Shown here piece after piece: positions 1-11,105 of a DNA stretch of 64,000 nt (positions within the stretch are counted from its first letter, which is position 1; each line of letters begins with the position of its first letter). Source of the stretch: Saturnia japonica (taxonomy: Eukaryota; Arthropoda; Insecta; Lepidoptera; Saturniidae); contig CM065326.1 in NCBI GenBank assembly GCA_033032175.1, forward strand, positions 10,496,001 to 10,560,000. The letters are read 5' to 3'. The notes under the pieces are model-generated. The model saw nothing but the letters and a program-made list of their open reading frames with translations, was not told the origin of the DNA and searched no databases. The translations under genes were made by a program, and so were the position numbers.

Positions 1-41
1 GCCGCATCCAACCATACCGTTGGATCGAGGAGTTTTTCCAA
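1..41 (-). CDS. SLC6 transporter, exon 5 (partial, runs off the left edge)
   Basis: On the minus strand a ...ttttttccag acceptor ends at 42 and is followed by an open frame reading LEKLLDPTVWLDAA. In SLC6 proteins this segment lies in the extracellular loop after TM5, just before the TM6 region (family pattern: L..P.VW.DAA.QI/VFFS). It continues exon 4 in phase 0 and has no stop before the edge. The rest of the transporter (TM6-TM12 and C-terminus) must lie outside the window. The match is short, but phase, order and motif all agree. Confidence 0.88.
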   Translation of the reverse strand, partial: MEKLLDPTVWLDA

Positions 42-987
42 CTGGAAAAAATGTTTTATTTTAATAACCGACACCAAAAAAAGAAGGAGGTTGTAAACCC
101 GACTGTATATACATATCTTGTTATGGATGTTCAGGCATAACTTCTTTGTTTATGAACAAATTTAGATGATTTCCTTTTTCACTAAAAATGGGATACCTCA
201 AGGGTTGTCCCATGATATACCAGGGAATTCCTCAAAAGCATTGAAGTTGTCTTGTATCTTCATTTCTTTATATTTATATACTAAGAAATATATATTTTTT
301 TAAATATAAATAATTTATAAATAATAGTAGCTGGGTCGGTAGACGTTGTTATGCGCTTTTAGGTAGTAAATGGCTCGAACACAGCGCCACATATCGGGTC
401 CTAAAATATTTATAAACCATTGTCTCGATAAAACAAATATATTTTGTGAATATGAGCTGAATCGGTCAAATCGTTCAGAAGTTTACGATCACTAACAGAA
501 CGACAAAGGATTTTTAAAAGACTCAATACTCAATTGGAATGTATATTTTTTAAGAATGTTCAGCCATAACTTCTTTGTTTAAGAACCGATTTGTATGATT
601 CTTTTTTTATTGGGTAGAGGATATCTCAAGGGTGGTCCCATTTTAATTTCATTGGCATTGTACCTACTACTTTGAAGATACACCAGGAAACTCTTCAAAA
701 TCATTGACGTTGACTTTCTTCTTTGTTAAAAATTGTCTTGTTATAGTCATGTACTATACCTACTTGTGGACCTTTTAGGCTAACACAACTTTCGAACTCT
801 CTGCATAAAATCAATTTATTAAGCGTTTATTTAGGCGTTAATTAATTATTATAACTATTTTCTCTATACACAAAATTCTTGTATAATTATAACAGTCATA
901 ACAGTTTGTTTCCCATAGAAGTCATGGCAGTTTGGGCATAAATATCAGTGTAAGGTAGATTAAAATAATCGATGACAAAACACTTAC
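42..987 (-). other. SLC6 intron 4 with dispersed repeat fragments
   Basis: This stretch lies between the exon 4 donor (987-986) and the exon 5 acceptor (43-42). No coding signal is visible. Two stretches (about 125-260 and 550-715) share the same wording: cataacttctttgttta, then a GATTTxxATGATT core, a CTCAAGGGT box, and a later ccagg(g)aa block. They are two copies of one dispersed repeat. Related copies lie at about 30840-30990 (plus) and 11345-11415 (minus). Confidence 0.6.
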
Positions 988-1098
988 TTTGGGCTTGTAC
1001 ATGTGGTATATCCCATCGTAGGAGCCGGGTAGTGTGACACCCCTCACGAAGAATATTGTCAGTACTGCGTACGGGAACAGGGAAGTGAAATATACCAC
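988..1098 (-). CDS. SLC6 transporter, exon 4 (TM5)
   Basis: This exon has 111 bp, 37 codons, phase 0 at both ends. The acceptor is ttatttcttag (ends at 1099) and the donor gtaagtg (starts at 987). It reads [20 protein letters not shown], then a short loop with [10 protein letters not shown]. That is the TM5 region of SLC6 amino-acid transporters: (V/A)x[10 protein letters not shown].. RG.TL.G..DGI. The loop DGI is a strong family marker. It joins in frame to exon 3 (ending IQSSGK) and exon 5 (starting LEKLLDP). Confidence 0.93.
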
Positions 1099-1678
1099 CT
1101 AAGAAATAAATAAAAAAATACATTCAAAATAATAGTTTAATTCGCTCAAAAGGGTTGTTCATTGACCGTCTATGCTGTAGATTTGTGGGGTAGTTAGATT
1201 GAATGATCACTTAGTGTTACCGACCGTAGTCGATCGGCGCATGTTCGAATATTGCATGGTGGTAGGGTTTTCCTAATTCCTAATGCTCACCTGGCTAGTT
1301 ACTAACCCCCCTCCAGTTGAGAAACTGTCGCCAAGTTCCGGCGGCTAACTTGAAAGCTACTCCCTGTCTTGCCTTCCCCCATAGGTTAGCTGCTCATCCC
1401 CACACCCTTAAACCTAGCTAAATCATGACAATAGTAAGGGTCTTTAGAACTTTTTTATCACGTACGTTCGAGCTGTGAAATACCCAGCACAGTTTTTCCT
1501 AAGGACTATGACATGGAGTTCTTCAAAAAAGGACTCAGATACTTTACGGATCAAAGGCGGGTGTTACAACTTGTGAAACATTGTCACGGTTCAGTCCGAC
1601 ACAATTATTATGTCCTACCATCCGGAGGTTATGTGTTTAGATATATAGGGTCAACTATGGGTCAAGCACATGCCTCAC
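1099..1678 (-). other. SLC6 intron 3, carrying a SINE fragment
   Basis: This interval separates the exon 3 donor (gtgaggcatg, starting at 1678) from the exon 4 acceptor. Its main content is the SINE fragment at about 1205-1420. A 66-codon plus-strand frame at 1513-1713 overlaps exon 3 on the other strand. It has no recognisable motif and is treated as a shadow. Confidence 0.6.
1205..1420 (+). mobile_element. SINE fragment (family A)
   Basis: It shares diagnostic blocks with four other places in the window: a GTTCGAAT-like B box, then GGTGGTAGGG, a CTGGCTAG block, and CAGTTGAGAAACTGTCGCCAAG. The better copies are at 48415-48745 (plus) and, on the minus strand, at 59914-60245, 10822-11105 and 36550-36750. 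The tRNA-like head here is poor, so this is a decayed copy. Ends are approximate. Confidence 0.55.
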
Positions 1679-1910
1679 CTTCCCACTGCTCTGTATTCCT
1701 TTCATTACGATGAAGAAAACAATAAGCCAAGCTAGCAGCAAGTAAAGAACGATCCACCACCGCGGCACTCCAGGCTCGTCGATGCTGGGCGCCGCATCTA
1801 GCGCCTCGCGGTACCAATAGTACACGGTAGCTGATGCCTTATTGCATTCCGCTTCAGCCGTACCGTTATCTTGCGGGCAAGTGTGCCCAGGGCAGCTGGT
1901 CAGCGGTGAG
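1679..1910 (-). CDS. SLC6 transporter, exon 3 (extracellular loop 2 and TM4)
   Basis: This exon has 232 bp, acceptor cctacag ending at 1911, donor gtgagg starting at 1678. Read with one leading base, it gives SPLTSCPGHTC, an NGT glycosylation sequon, AEAECNKASATVYYWYREAL, then WWIVLYLLLAWLIVFFIV (TM4) and MKGIQSSGK. Cysteines in EL2, the YYWYREAL block and the KGIQSSGK end all fit SLC6A15-A20-type transporters. The exon needs two bases from exon 2 to complete its first codon. Exon 2 as spliced at its only good GT donor supplies a complete codon instead, so the junction is one base out of phase. Read CTC ACC..., the exon reaches TAA after 14 codons. A sequence error, a damaged allele or an unusual splice are all possible. 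Confidence 0.9.
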
Positions 1911-2898
1911 CTGTAGGAAAATTAAGGCGTGTTAAAAATTGTTTGAAATTTACCAGTATTTGGCCCCCTTCTGACCGTTTAAGGAGACTACCGAGAGGTC
2001 AGCGTATGTACAGAATGGGGCAGAATTGGGGCACAGAGGGTGCCATGGGAGATGTGGCATAGTTTCGGTGTCACTGCATTCGCATAAGGTTTTATTTTGT
2101 TGATTGCTTAAACGTTAATTAAAGAACATTTAAGCTATATTAATTCAAAAGTCGCTTTAAAAGACTTTTGTGTTTATTTTTCTGAACTTGTTTTACTGGT
2201 TATAAGTCAAAAATTGTAGTTAAGCGAGTTTTCGATGCTAGTTTAGCAAAATTTTGCACAATCTAAAAATAAATATGAAACGAATCCACCAACAATAGTC
2301 ATCATGAAAATCACTAAATGCCACTCGGTAAGCCAATTAATAAATTGATCTATATAATTTATATAATGAACATATTATTGGAGTTAACGGATAGCAATAT
2401 CCCTTTTCTTTTGATTCGAGGGATTTACTGAGTAGAAATTTTCCTAAAACAATCTTTATGGAGCTGTAAAGGGGATTATGAAGGGATCGACAAGTAAGAA
2501 TCTCGTCATAAATATTGATATAATTATAAGTTATTGGTTACAATTTATATACCAACAGTGTAAACCAGAGGTTCCTAAGCTTGTCGTTTTTCAGGTTTGA
2601 ATAGTCCGCAGGCCTGGCCCCCTGCTTATTTAATATGAATTTTTTGACGAATGATATAGTGTTTACTCACTTTGAAAGATTCTTCATCACGCTTCTTGAT
2701 AAATTTGCTTTAAAATTTGTTTAAGAAAAATTGTATTATAATAAAATGTTATCTTGTTTTTTTTTACTTCATAAGTCGTTTTATATTTTTATATATAAGT
2801 GGATGTTATGAAAAGACATTACAATATATTATAAGAAAAATAAGAACTATTTGTCTATGTTTAATCTTGTAATGTTTAGGAGAATTATACCATTAATA

Positions 2899-4194
2899 CA
2901 AGGTGTCCAGAAAGGGTATCGGGTATTTGTAAGTTCAATGAAACAAAAATTATTTGTATGCAATAAAAAAGTTTATTATTAGCATATGAATTGGAGAATT
3001 ATTTGGAAAAGATGATGTTATCCAAATGATGACCGTTACGTTGCTGGCACTCTTCTAAACGGAAACGAAGATTGGCGATAACACGTTGACACATAGCTAT
3101 CGATATTGCTGCCATTTCTGACCTGATGTTTTGCTTTAACTGGGTTAGATTCGTCGGATTGTTTTGATAAACCTTACTTTTAAGGTATCCCCATGCAAAA
3201 TAGTCAAGCGGGCTAAGGTCGGGGCTTCTGGGAGGCCAGTTGATTTTACCCCTTCGCGAAATGACTTTATTAGGGAATAATTCGTTAACAACTTCCATTG
3301 AGTCATTTGAGGTATGGCAAGTGGCCTCATCTTGCTGGAACCACGTTCTTGAGTTGAAACCTGCAAACTCCTGCAACTCTGGGACCAAAAAATTTCGCAA
3401 CATATCGCAATAACGGTCACTATTCACATTAATTGCTCGGCCTCGTTGATCTTCATGAAAATAAGGACCAATTATGCCTTTAGCAGACATAGCGGCCCAA
3501 AAAACGACCTTTGGGCTATGCAGGGGTCGTTCATGCTTTCGTCTCGGATTCTCCACTGCCCAGTACCGACAATCCTGCTTATTAACATGACCATTCAGGT
3601 GAAAATTTGCTTCGTCACTGAACAGTATGTTGATAAAGTTGTTAAATCGCTGCATCATTTCGTTCGCAAAATTCAGTCGATTAGCATAGTCCGTATCCTT
3701 CAATTCTTGAACCAATTGAATTTTATAGGCTTTTAGATGTTAGTCTTTCTTTAAAATCGAATGTAAAGACGATTTTTTGATGTTCAACGCTTGGCTTCGC
3801 TTTCGGATGGATAAAGACGGATTTTGACGAACCGACGCCTCAACTTCTTCAATTCTTTCTTCATCGCGAACTGAACGAGGACGACCAGAGTTTTGAATTT
3901 TAACTGTCGCACCTGTATTCTCGAACATCCTGATCCATTTCCTAATGCTATCGTCACTTGGCGCGTGGCGTGTACGATATTCCGCACGATAGAGACGTTG
4001 AGCAGTCACTATTGAATCACCATTACGATATTACGCTCGTACGCAAAATGCGCGATGCGTCCCCGAGTACTGTTCCATCGTGACTAAAACTCCACAAAAT
4101 GGCGGACGCCACGAACCCCTCCCCGCACCCTTTAGACGCCCCGTTTCGAATATGGCGCGAAAACAAATACCCGATACCCTTTCTGGACACCTTG
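2899..4194 (-). mobile_element. DD41D mariner-type transposon with perfect TIRs
   Basis: The element is 1296 bp long. The 31 bp at 2899-2929 are the exact reverse complement of 4164-4194 (outer bases CAAGGTGTCCAGAAAGG). TA dinucleotides flank both ends (2897-2898 and 4195-4196), the target duplication expected for the IS630-Tc1-mariner superfamily. The transposase lies on the minus strand. Perfect terminal repeats and an otherwise readable frame point to a fairly recent insertion into the SLC6 intron. Confidence 0.92.
2999..4078 (-). pseudogene. DD41D mariner transposase, two in-frame stops
   Basis: Read from ATG at 4078, one frame of 360 codons runs to the stop at 2999 and is broken only by TAA at 4033-4031 and TAA at 3742-3740. 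The N-terminal half is a helix-turn-helix region (RKWIRMFENTG, then GRPRSVRDEERIEEV). The catalytic half shows FSDEANFHLNGHVNKQ with the first Asp, WFQQDEATCHTS with the second, and SPDLSPLDYFAWG with the third. I count 41 residues between the second Asp and the Asp of PLD, hence DD41D, the spacing described for the rosa clade. Length is normal for a mariner-type transposase. The usual QQDGAT motif is QQDEAT here. The two stops make this copy non-autonomous. Confidence 0.9.
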
Positions 4195-4383
4195 TAGAAC
4201 GCTAAAATTAAAGTAACAACCAGTTTCATTGAGATTCACTATCGTTAACCTCCATTTACATCTCATGGACCTCTATTTTTTTTTTTGACTCACAAGTTCC
4301 CTTTGCATGTCATCTTTGATCCCTGGGAGTCGACATAGACCAATTTGGAAGTCAATAGTAGTATAGTATGGTAAAAATCTTAC

Positions 4384-4616
4384 CCGAATACTATTGAAGA
4401 GGTAAAAGAACACCCAAGTAATGATTACATTGTAGTACAAAGCGACGAACAAAGTGACGATGCAGCTCGAGATCCCAATACCTCCGAGCCACGGGTGGAT
4501 CGTGTTCCAAACGCCAAGGGAGCCGAGCCGCATCTTCTGTCCTATAGCCATCTCGATGAGGAACAACGGTATCCCTTCCAGAATCAGCATGATGAGAAAC
4601 GGGATGAGAAATGCGC
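4384..4616 (-). CDS. SLC6 transporter, exon 2 (TM2-TM3)
   Basis: This exon has 233 bp, acceptor ttgttgacag ending at 4617, donor cgg|gtaaga at 4383. It begins GC, completing the G left by exon 1, so the protein reads ...[14 protein letters not shown] across the junction. TM2 is [20 protein letters not shown]. The conserved [20 protein letters not shown] loop follows, then TM3 [20 protein letters not shown] and FFYLFNSI. The GQ.MR.GS.GVW.TI.P block is typical of the SLC6A15-A20 amino-acid transporter branch. The exon ends on a complete codon (CGG), one base more than exon 3 needs. In-frame readthrough past the donor does not repair this. Confidence 0.95.
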
Positions 4617-7365
4617 CTGTCAACAAAACTCTCTTATAATTAACTGTATTACTAATTTACTACATAACTTTTCTATGTAAATGGATTTACCATTTCATAA
4701 TATAGGGTCACTGTAGCACCTACTCGTAAGAACATTCTTTAAAATTTATTGAATGTTCGAAAAATCTTAGATATGAATGAACTTGTAAACGACAGGGACA
4801 ATTACTGTACTAAAAATAAATATAAAACAGGCATTCTAACTTTTAGACGTGGGCCGATCGTTAAATATACATATAACTTTATTCGAGGGATAATTTATAA
4901 TCACACCATTTACATACACTATCCGTCAAAGCATCAAAATTACTGCTCAATTACCTAAAGTTATCTGGGCCACTGAAAAATCGGCCCTTAGGCCCAATAT
5001 TTTGATCGTTAGTAAAAGTTGTGATAAATATTAGTCAGATTAACTATCGCTAAAATGGTAATGGTAATGGATAGAGTCCAAGCCGAGTGGTTATATTTTC
5101 GTAACTATGAATCAAAAAACTCATCAGCCATGATTTTAACCGTTTGACAAAAAAATCTGACCATTAGTCGAGTTAACTACGAATCAAAAAACTGGGTTTA
5201 ATAACATAAAAGTTTTTTTTGTGTAGTTGTGTTAGGTTCTACAATAAACTTAACGTTACCAATTTGCGGGAAATAAGTTAAAGAATCATGCAAAGCGGGT
5301 TTTATTGTTGAAAGGTTATTACGTAATTTATAATCAAAAATTCTTTTATGTTTCATTTATACACCGCGAAATTATTTCTACACAATTAAAAAATGTCAAC
5401 AAAATTAATTCATATTATCCTTGATGGCTAACTTCATGTCGCACTTCAGTCGCACCATGCTCGCGCTTTTCTCAATTTTACCCTCTACTAAACGCGACAA
5501 AAGAAGTATAATTACAATATATTATATATTTTTTCAATTTTGGCTTTCTGCCTATGCATGCAATTTTGCGTTACGATACAATACGTTATAGAATTTAGTA
5601 GCCAAAAGGTTCGGTGTACTGTAGAATAACCTGTGAGAATAACCCTTAAAAAGGGTATATTGACACAACAATAATGGTAACAAATTTATACATACTACTT
5701 GATATAGGAACTGCAAGGATAATATAAAACTACATAATATGTTAAACATATAAAAAAAGGCTCTCTATATAAACACGAATAAAGCACACATTAGACAACA
5801 TCTAATACCTACTACTATGTGAGCAATTCTTGTATATATGTACTCATATACGTGTGTATAATTGGTTTCTCGGAAACGATTTGGATAAAATTTTGTATTG
5901 AGATAATGTTTTACATTCGAAGTTTACCTAGATAGATAGGTGTTTTCTCAAAGATACCGAGCTAAGCTCGGTCGTCGATATATTAATCAATTAAGTAAGC
6001 TAGCTTAAGAGTCCTGGTTTTCAAGTACAGCCAAATTATACTCAATTACAATGTCTATTAAAATGCACTACGACGGCGTTTTCGGATACATATAAAAAAA
6101 AACAGTCCTATTTTACTGCTTATTCCTTCAGTATTGTAAAGCTTTTTCAAAAAATACTGACCCTGAATTAGTATTTGTAAAATTAAAATCAAATAATATT
6201 TTATTCAATTTAAACTCTAAAAACCCCACCTATGTATTTCATTACACTGCTACCGGTTCGGAAAACATCCCAGTTATCGTGAAGAACCGGCAAAAAAACG
6301 ATTGGGTTTATCAACAGTTTTTACACTATATATTTTTATTTTTATAGAATTATTATCATTCATTACCCTATAATAACCTTTCGACAGTAATACTTGCTTA
6401 AAATGATTGCCAAATCAGTTATGTGTTTAGGAAGTTTATTGTAGAAATTAATGTTTTTTTTTTTAATTCTCTTACTAAGTGTAAAGGTTGAAATTACTAT
6501 TTTATATTTGTTTCTTGTATTGAAATTGTAACTGTCGTTTACAATAATAGAATAGAAAATGTTAATAATTAGCATTGAAAATAACAATAATTGCATTTTA
6601 CATAAATAATAATTTATTTAAAAATAAATTAGGTATGGCATGCTTTTAATGACCAAATGAAACACAACAATGTAAAACAATACCTAGGTATGAGGACAAA
6701 TAAATACCAAGAAAATTTACGGAAAAATGCAATTCTATCGGAATTATATAATTGTTCATTTGTTCCTTGTTTTTTTACGAAATTGCATGACTTCTTCGCT
6801 CTGACTGACATGTACTTTGATTTCCTGTTGAAAGAATTACGCGACCGATAATTTGAAAAATCACGCGAAGGATTTCCTCGGGAGGTTACATCATATGTAT
6901 CTCTATTGGTGTCTATCTCTCTACGCATTCAGATATTATGAGTCATGTTTCTTTTTACAGCAAAAGGTGCGTGTCCATGGGCGTAGTCAGGTACGGACAG
7001 AGAGACAGCTGACTTCTCCCCCAACAAAGTGTTGATAAGTGCTCGGTCGGAGTGCTCCCAAAAGGAAGAGTAAATAATTTTGTCAAGATAATAAAAATTA
7101 AAAGAAAACATTATTTTCCCCTTGCCTTGCCAGGAGGGACCTGAAAATTCCGGGCTAGCTCATATGTATGTCCTACTTGATAGCGATGAATATACCTTTG
7201 GTTAAAACCTCGATTCATCAGGTTATGGTAAAGGAAATGTGCATTAACTACGTAAGCTCAAAATATGGGGCTAGGATTTCGGAAACATCTCATTTAAAAA
7301 CTCATATCAACTTTTTCATTTCGAAAATATACAAGTACATTAATTATAATACTTAATATTATAAC
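4617..7365 (-). other. SLC6 intron 1, left part: AT-rich, no gene seen
   Basis: Exon 1 and exon 2 join in phase across this intron. I see no coding signal here. A short block at about 6240-6300 (CTACCGGTTCGG, then GAAGAACCGGCAA) recurs in degraded form on the opposite strand at about 15400-15465 and 20440-20505. It resembles the 3' tail of a lepidopteran retroposon. The many small open frames between 4450 and 7360 lack motifs. Confidence 0.5.
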
Positions 7366-8075
7366 GACCAAGAGTTAGTTTTTTTGTTTGTTTGAACGCA
7401 CTAATCTCTGGAACTACCAGTCAGATTTGAGAAAATATTTTAGAATATTATAGATTATTTATCGAAGAATGTTTTATTTGTATTTTATTTTATTTATTTT
7501 GGTTCACCAACATAACATAGCGTTATAGTTTGTAAATAAAAACTATTTATAATGTAAAACTAAAATGCTGTTATAGTTATAGGTGAACACGACGTGCTCA
7601 GACAACATACTTAAATAAAGGGGGAACGCTGCCAGTATCTTCGGAACCTTGCCTAAAGGGACTCCTTGTTAAGTAATAATATATTTTAGTTATTTAAAAC
7701 TTGTATAATTATATTTATTAATATTATAGGTATATGGCATGTAAGTACATTATTTACAGTTTTATATTTTAAAGGTGTATGGATGTTTTATGTAACGTAA
7801 CTTGATTGTATAATTAAAGATATATTCATACTTAAATAATAAATTTAACTATATACATACAAACATTAAACATAAAAAATTAATATAAGTAACAATAATG
7901 AGATAAAATATGTAATGCATAGGCTATCTTACTTTACGCTAGGAGCCTAAGAAGCGAAGCAATCTGGCAAACTGTAGGCAAGTACGGGAAGTGAACAGCG
8001 TGGTGGAAAGTTTATCGGATAAAATTAACACGGGTGAAACTATGGGCTGGTGATTTTACATTGTTGCGAAGTAAC
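7366..8075 (+). repeat. Dispersed Helitron-like repeat, split by another insertion
   Basis: The block at 7375-7460 (GTTTGTTTGAACGC, CTAATCTCTGGAACTACCAG) and the block at 7915-8060 (CTAGGAGCCTAAG, then TTAACACGGGTGAAAC) match, in the same order, two parts of 47800-48290. The intervening 450 bp here, beginning TTGGTTCACCAACATA, are absent from that copy, so a second repeat probably inserted between them. Neither part codes for anything recognisable. Confidence 0.45.
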
Positions 8076-8555
8076 CGTCTCGTAGCCCGTGTCTTGCGTA
8101 GGAAAGAGCAAAGGTCATGTACCTACACCGCATTACTGTCTACGGCGTAGCACCGCGCTGTAGAGAACTAAATCGATATTGTCTACAGACATTGCTTATA
8201 AATAGATTCCACTGTAATTTATACAAAGGGGTAGAATAGATTGAACAATGTATTGTACGATATTTATTATGTTATCTATGCAGCATGCAATCCACTCGAA
8301 CTCAAGTTATTACTATAAGCTAAACCTATATTACTTAGTAGCATTATTTGAAAAATAATACTAATTTTTGTAGTTTATTCCTTAAGAATCGATTTTTATA
8401 TACAGTGGTGGTCATATAATTAGAAACACTTCTTATGAATAAAGAAAGTATAACTTCAACGTACAAATGTTCGTAAAAAATATACACATTCAATAATTAA
8501 TAATCATGCAATAATATTACAACTCAAATAAAAAACTCATTAAATGCATAAAATA

Positions 8556-8813
8556 TGTCCTTACATATGAAACTGGTCATTTTGATCTCAAATATCTGGC
8601 GTCTGGTTTGAAATTCGAAATTCAAATTTATTTAAAATTTAGGCTTGTGTATTTGTGTTTCGAATTTAGTGATTCATTTGTTTTCGCACTATTTTATTTT
8701 CAAGTGCATAGATAATAATGGTACATTCATCGATTGATTAAATGTATAATTTCATAATATTTTATTCATTTTACTTTTACCATATAAAACGCTAATTTCA
8801 TATGTAAGGACCT
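8556..8813. mobile_element. Mariner-derived MITE nested in the Tc1-like element
   Basis: Perfect 16-bp inverted repeats (GTCCTTACATATGAAA at 8557-8572, complement at 8796-8811) bound about 255 bp with no coding capacity. The terminal sequence resembles the TIR of the cecropia-type mariners in this window (GGTCTTTACCTATGAAATTG). The interior also shares short blocks with their left untranslated region (AGTxxTCATTTGTTT, AATTTATTTAAAA). It is best read as a deletion derivative of that mariner lineage. Confidence 0.65.
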
Positions 8814-9033
8814 TAAATAAAACACATCTTACTTTTAATTACAAAATGAGTCTTACACATGTAGGAGTTTATTTTCTGTTACTGGTCGCTTGGACGCCTA
8901 ATTAGATGAAACATTCTAAAAAAGCATCCATAGCTCGTTCTTTTTTTGAAATCGGAGAATAACATTTCTTTCTTGGCTTTTTCCATTATTTTGGCGGCAA
9001 TTAAAATTTAATCTGAATTTTATTTTGTTCAAA

Positions 9034-10063
9034 ATGGTCAAAAATAAAAGTTGTGACGCGTCAACTAGGCAAATAATTGTTAATTTACATATAGATCATA
9101 AATGACATACAGAAGAATTATTGAGCTTTTAAATATTTCTGTTAAGAAACTTTTTAATGCATTTGATCATTATAAAACACATGGAACTATTGAAAATGTG
9201 CTTAGAAAGGCTCGGCCAAGAAAACCCTCTCCCAGAGAAGATACGCTAATCGTTCGTGTTGCTAAAAAAGACCCAAGTAAAGGCTCCAACCAGATTAAAA
9301 ATGAAGATTTTTCGCCTGTTGACCCGAGAAACATCTCGTCAAGACTAATACGCCGAAGATTAGTCGTAGCTAAATTGTTTGGAAGAATCTCTCGAAAGTT
9401 ACCGTTTCTTACCAAGCAACACCGAGAGAAGCGATTATTATTCGCTACAAAATATATTAATTTGAGGGTACGAGAATAGAAAAAAAGTGTTATTTTCAGA
9501 TGAAACAAAAATAAATATGGTAAATTCCGATGGAAAGCGCTATGTTAGACATCCTGTAAACAATGCTTTTAATTGTAAATACACAAGGAGTATAGTCAAG
9601 CACGGTGGCGGTAACATTAATGTTTGGGGGTGTTTTTTCGGATGTGGAATTGGACGCATTCGTAAGATTGAAATTACAATAGATCAATGGCAATACAAAA
9701 ATATCTTAGAGCACACAATGATTCCCTACTCGGACGATCATTTGCCTGTAACCTGGATCTTTCAGCATGACAATGACCCTAAACACACGGCCAATAGCGT
9801 CAAATGTTTCCTTAGCGAACAGCGTATATCCGTCTTAGACTGGCCAGCAAATAGTCCGGATTTACACCCGATAGAAAATCTCTGGTTGATTGTTAAAAAG
9901 AAAGTCTCTAACAAACGTAACACCAGTCAAAACGAACTATATGAAGCATTTGTTGAAGCATGGAATTCAATCCCCCTAGAAAAATGAATGAAATTAATTG
10001 AATCAATGCCACGTCGTTGCAGGTGCTGTTATTGAAAATAAGGAATACGCCACTAAATATTAA
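9034..10063 (+). pseudogene. Tc1-like transposase, frameshifted
   Basis: Translation can be followed from ATG 9034 through frame changes near 9093, near 9470 and near 10024, plus a TGA at 9985-9987, to a TAA at 10061. The N-terminal part shows a paired-like DNA-binding region (YRRIIELLNISVKKLFNAF, ARPRKPSPRED). The catalytic part shows VLFSDETKINM (first Asp), FQHDNDPKHTANS (second Asp) and WPANSPDLHPIENLW (Glu). I count 34 residues between the second Asp and this Glu, the Tc1 signature DD34E. Several frame breaks make it an old, inactive copy. It has no connection to the surrounding SLC6 gene beyond lying in its intron. Confidence 0.88.
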
Positions 10064-10406
10064 TTATAACTATTTGTAGGCTGTGGATAGTAGCTATTTC
10101 GTAAATAACAATACTAATTACTAATATTTAAAAAAATATTGTTTTTTATACTTTTTTGTTGTTGTTTCTAATTAGTTGACCATTATTGTTCATACCTTAA
10201 AACTGATTTAAATGTTTGTCCGTAATATAATATTGAAACTGCACTTGTGTAATGGGATTTATATTGTTTTTCTAATAAATGATAAATCGTTGAACATATT
10301 GTTGTCCTATTTATTGTTTAAATTCAAAATAAAAACGATTGCGGTAAAGTATCTTCCATAATTTCAAGGACCGTTGGTAGTGTTTCTATTTATACGATCA
10401 CCACTA

Positions 10407-10821
10407 TATATGTAGTCCACGTTACGTAAACTATATGGCGAGCAAAATCGAGTGTTAACAAAAAGTGAACTTGATATAACCCCTCCGCGCAACATATTGA
10501 CTGACATTATACTGAACGCATATAATATGCATATACTCAACTTACTTATATACAGAAGTAATAATATATGCAATATATTAATAATTGAATTTGTCTATTG
10601 TGTATTTTCCAAAACAATTGTTTTTCAAATTCAAGTTGAGCATGTGCTCACCTCTCAGTTGATTACTAAGCCTCTTGTTTCATTTTATGTACATCGAGTG
10701 CGTTGGCATAGTTAGAGAATTTTTTTACTGGCGGAGTGGAGGGGGGAGTGGTGGGGGGAACAGCCAGCCAGCTGATCGACCACTTTAGAAATCATCAAAT
10801 TTTTGAACAAGACGAAAAAAA
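10407..10821. other. Anonymous SLC6 intron sequence
   Basis: AT-rich apart from a GC-rich run of GGGG/GGAG at about 10725-10775. It shares TAAGCCTCTTGTTTCATT (10668-10685) with 31128-31145, so a small dispersed repeat is present. No gene is seen. Confidence 0.4.
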
Positions 10822-11105
10822 ATGTTCGCGATTTTTTCGTTATGGCCACAATCTTACCTGATCTTATGTTACGATGTGGCCCAAGATGGTAAGCACGCTG
10901 AGCCTAGTGGAAGACTGGCTCTCAAGTGCGGCTGCCGGAACATACCTATTGGTGCTCGGCGACAGATTTTCAACTTGAGAGTGGTAGCTAGCCAGGAGGG
11001 TATTACGATTTTTTCCTTCACCGTAAGCTCAAATAGATTCATTGCAGGGATTCACGTTGTTCGACGCGATGTCCATATACGACACCACTGACCCATCATT
11101 GCTTC
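10822..11105 (-). mobile_element. SINE (family A), minus orientation
   Basis: Reading the minus strand, a degraded tRNA-like head (B-box region GTGAATCCCTGCAATG) is followed by AGCTTACGGTGAAGGAAAAA, a CTGGCTAGCTACC block, CTCTCAAGTTGAAAATCTGTC, and a tail with CACATCGTAACATAAGATCA. The same blocks in the same order occur at 48415-48745 and 59914-60245. A 22-bp difference in the body explains the absence of some blocks. Confidence 0.62.

Larger units (their letters stand above)
1911..4383 (-). other. SLC6 intron 2, hosting a mariner insertion
   Basis: This 2.5-kb intron lies between the exon 2 donor (gtaaga starting at 4383) and the exon 3 acceptor. About half of it is a complete mariner-type element (2899-4194). 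The flanks 1911-2898 and 4195-4383 are AT-rich, and I see no genes in them. Confidence 0.7.
8403..10406 (+). mobile_element. Tc1-like (DD34E) transposon, decayed
   Basis: The left terminus at 8403 (CAGTGGTGGTCATATAATTA, then GAAACACT) is mirrored at 10379-10406 on the opposite strand (TAGTGGTGATCGTATAAATA, then GAAACACT), with TA outside both ends. A second, inner terminus-like copy lies at about 10160-10188, so the true right end may be there and the outer one a relic of a related element. The transposase remnant is on the plus strand, and a MITE sits in the 5' untranslated part. Confidence 0.78.

Noticed and set aside
4273..4383. Continuation of SLC6 exon 2 beyond the donor
   Set aside because: The readthrough residues (VRFLPYYTT...) do not resemble the family and gtaaga is a good donor.
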